From Urinicoccus timonensis (GTDB lineage: Bacteria > Bacillota > Clostridia > Tissierellales > Peptoniphilaceae), in NCBI RefSeq assembly GCF_900232945.1, contig NZ_OCTU01000004.1, positions 1-64,000 on the forward strand: a stretch of 64,000 nt of DNA. The letters run 5' to 3'. Under the pieces are notes generated by a model. That model ran no database searches. It saw only the letters and a program-made list of their open reading frames with translations, and had not been told where the DNA came from. The position numbers and the translations under genes were made by a program. Of the stretch, positions 63,137 through 64,000 are shown in pieces (within the stretch, counting starts at the first letter, position 1; every line of letters begins with the position of its first letter).

Positions 63137-64000
63137 TTATTTTACGCCCATCCAACCACTGATGACCATACGCATTACTTCACTCGTACCTTCATAGATT
63201 TCAGTGATCTTCGCATCACGCATCATACGTTCAATTGGATAGTCTCTAGTGTATCCGTATCCACCAAATAATTGTAGACAACGTCTTGTTACATCACTTG
63301 ATGTTTCAGAAGCGAATAATTTAGCCATTGCTGCATAGTGACCATATTTTTCTCCACGGCCCTTTGTATCTGCTGCACGGTAAACTAACAATTGAGCAGC
63401 TTCTGTTTTAGCCTTCATGTCTGCTAATTGGAATTGTGTATTTTGGAATTGAGAAATACGACGTCCGAATTGGACTCTTTCTTTTGTATATTGAACAGTT
63501 TGGTCAATAGCGCCTTCTGCAATACCTAAAGCTTGAGCAGCGATTCCGATACGTCCACCGTCAAGAGTCTTCATTGCTAGAGCAAAGCCCTTGCCTTCGC
63601 GGCCAAGAAGATTTTCTTTTGGAATACGGCAGTTTTCAAAGATTAATTCACAAGTAGAAGATCCGCGAATCCCCATCTTGTCTTCTGGTTCACTTACAGA
63701 GAATCCTGGAGTTCCTTTTTCTACGATAAAGGCACTGATTCCGTGGTTTCCTGGTGCTTTACGGTCGGTTTTTCCGATAACGATAAAGGTATCAGCAAAT
63801 CCGGCGTTTGTGATAAAGATTTTTGTTCCGTTTAGGATCCATTCGTCTCCATCAAGTTCTGCATAAGTTTGTTGTCCTGATGCATCTGTACCAGCGTTTG
63901 GTTCTGTTAAACCGAAGGCACCAATTTTTTTACCAGATAATAAGTCAGGTAAGTATTTTTTCTTTTGTTCTTCTGTCCCATTTTCGTAGATTGGTGCTGC
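63137..64000 (-). CDS. bcd: Butyryl-CoA (acyl-CoA) dehydrogenase, 5' end outside window
   Basis: About 288 residues visible; the start lies beyond the right edge. The frame is open through 64000 (GAFGLTEPNAGTDASGQQ, ILNGTKIFITNAG). Later motifs are GFALAMKTLDGGRIGIAAQA, FGGYGYTRDYPIERMMRDAK and the catalytic Glu in KITEIYEGTSEVMR. Reduces crotonyl-CoA to butyryl-CoA. Confidence 0.95.
   Translation of the reverse strand, partial: AAPIYENGTEEQKKKYLPDLLSGKKIGAFGLTEPNAGTDASGQQTYAELDGDEWILNGTKIFITNAGFADTFIVIGKTDRKAPGNHGISAFIVEKGTPGFSVSEPEDKMGIRGSSTCELIFENCRIPKENLLGREGKGFALAMKTLDGGRIGIAAQALGIAEGAIDQTVQYTKERVQFGRRISQFQNTQFQLADMKAKTEAAQLLVYRAADTKGRGEKYGHYAAMAKLFASETSSDVTRRCLQLFGGYGYTRDYPIERMMRDAKITEIYEGTSEVMRMVISGWMGVK

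Overview
The window looks like a low-GC anaerobic Firmicute of the Clostridia/Tissierellia type. The evidence is a butyryl-CoA dehydrogenase/etfB/etfA cluster, a class III PHA synthase pair (phaC/phaE) with a PhaJ-like hydratase, CvfB, QueG, VanW and paired tRNA-Pro genes. I cannot name the species. Host DNA (about 52.3-64 kb) is visibly richer in GC than the rest.

Layout, left to right. (1) 1-7.99 kb is an AT-rich mobilizable/defence island: candidate oriT, mobC and a MOBP-type relaxase on +; then on - an Abi_C protein, an unrecognised protein and a zinc-ribbon protein as one operon; decayed XRE and SSB-like genes; an FRG-domain protein; and the AbiEii/AbiEi type IV toxin-antitoxin pair. (2) 8.01-52.27 kb is a siphovirus-type prophage inserted in the 3' end of rlmD (rumA). 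A shared att core (ctatagtctccacatg) lies at 8010-8025 and 52257-52272, and the displaced native rlmD tail sits at 7990-8025. (3) Between the left att and the recombinases is resistance cargo: an MBL-fold hydrolase, a cytidine deaminase, a truncated aminoglycoside/spectinomycin-type phosphotransferase, and erm(TR) (Erm(A) class) with intact leader peptides LP1 and LP2 and an attenuator. (4) 11.2-15.0 kb holds a three-ORF serine recombinase cassette. (5) 15.2-38.3 kb holds, read leftward from terS: packaging, a SAM-synthetase/two-methyltransferase block, head, tail and lysis genes, interrupted by morons (a C45 Ntn hydrolase with an orphan CW_7 domain; two-gene and one-gene modules with their own promoters and hairpins). 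(6) 38.4-50.8 kb holds replication and regulation: HNH, an AbrB/RelE-like pair on the opposite strand, a SNF2 helicase, VRR-NUC, a D5 primase-helicase, PolA, DUF2815, DUF2800 and a sigma-like factor. An ImmA/IrrE protease and an XRE repressor lie at the right end. (7) 52.2-64 kb is host: rlmD, cvfB, vanW-like, nth, queG, phaC-phaE-phaJ, two tRNA-Pro, etfA, etfB and bcd (cut by the right edge).

Most notable observations. Three prophage genes (portal, small terminase, a 44-codon gene) have a strong Shine-Dalgarno exactly 7 nt before an ATA, ATC or ATA codon where ATG is expected. A four-copy 48-nt tandem repeat encodes LTQ(x)4CPKEYE-type units, with a fifth related copy 34 kb away beside the recombinase operon. 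A CW_7 cell-wall-binding domain has become a free-standing 57-codon gene overlapping the stop of a C45 hydrolase. The tail chaperone gene carries a canonical A AAA AAG -1 slippery site. The overall arrangement (rum-site prophage carrying macrolide resistance) recalls streptococcal phages such as Phi-m46.1; that comparison is from memory.
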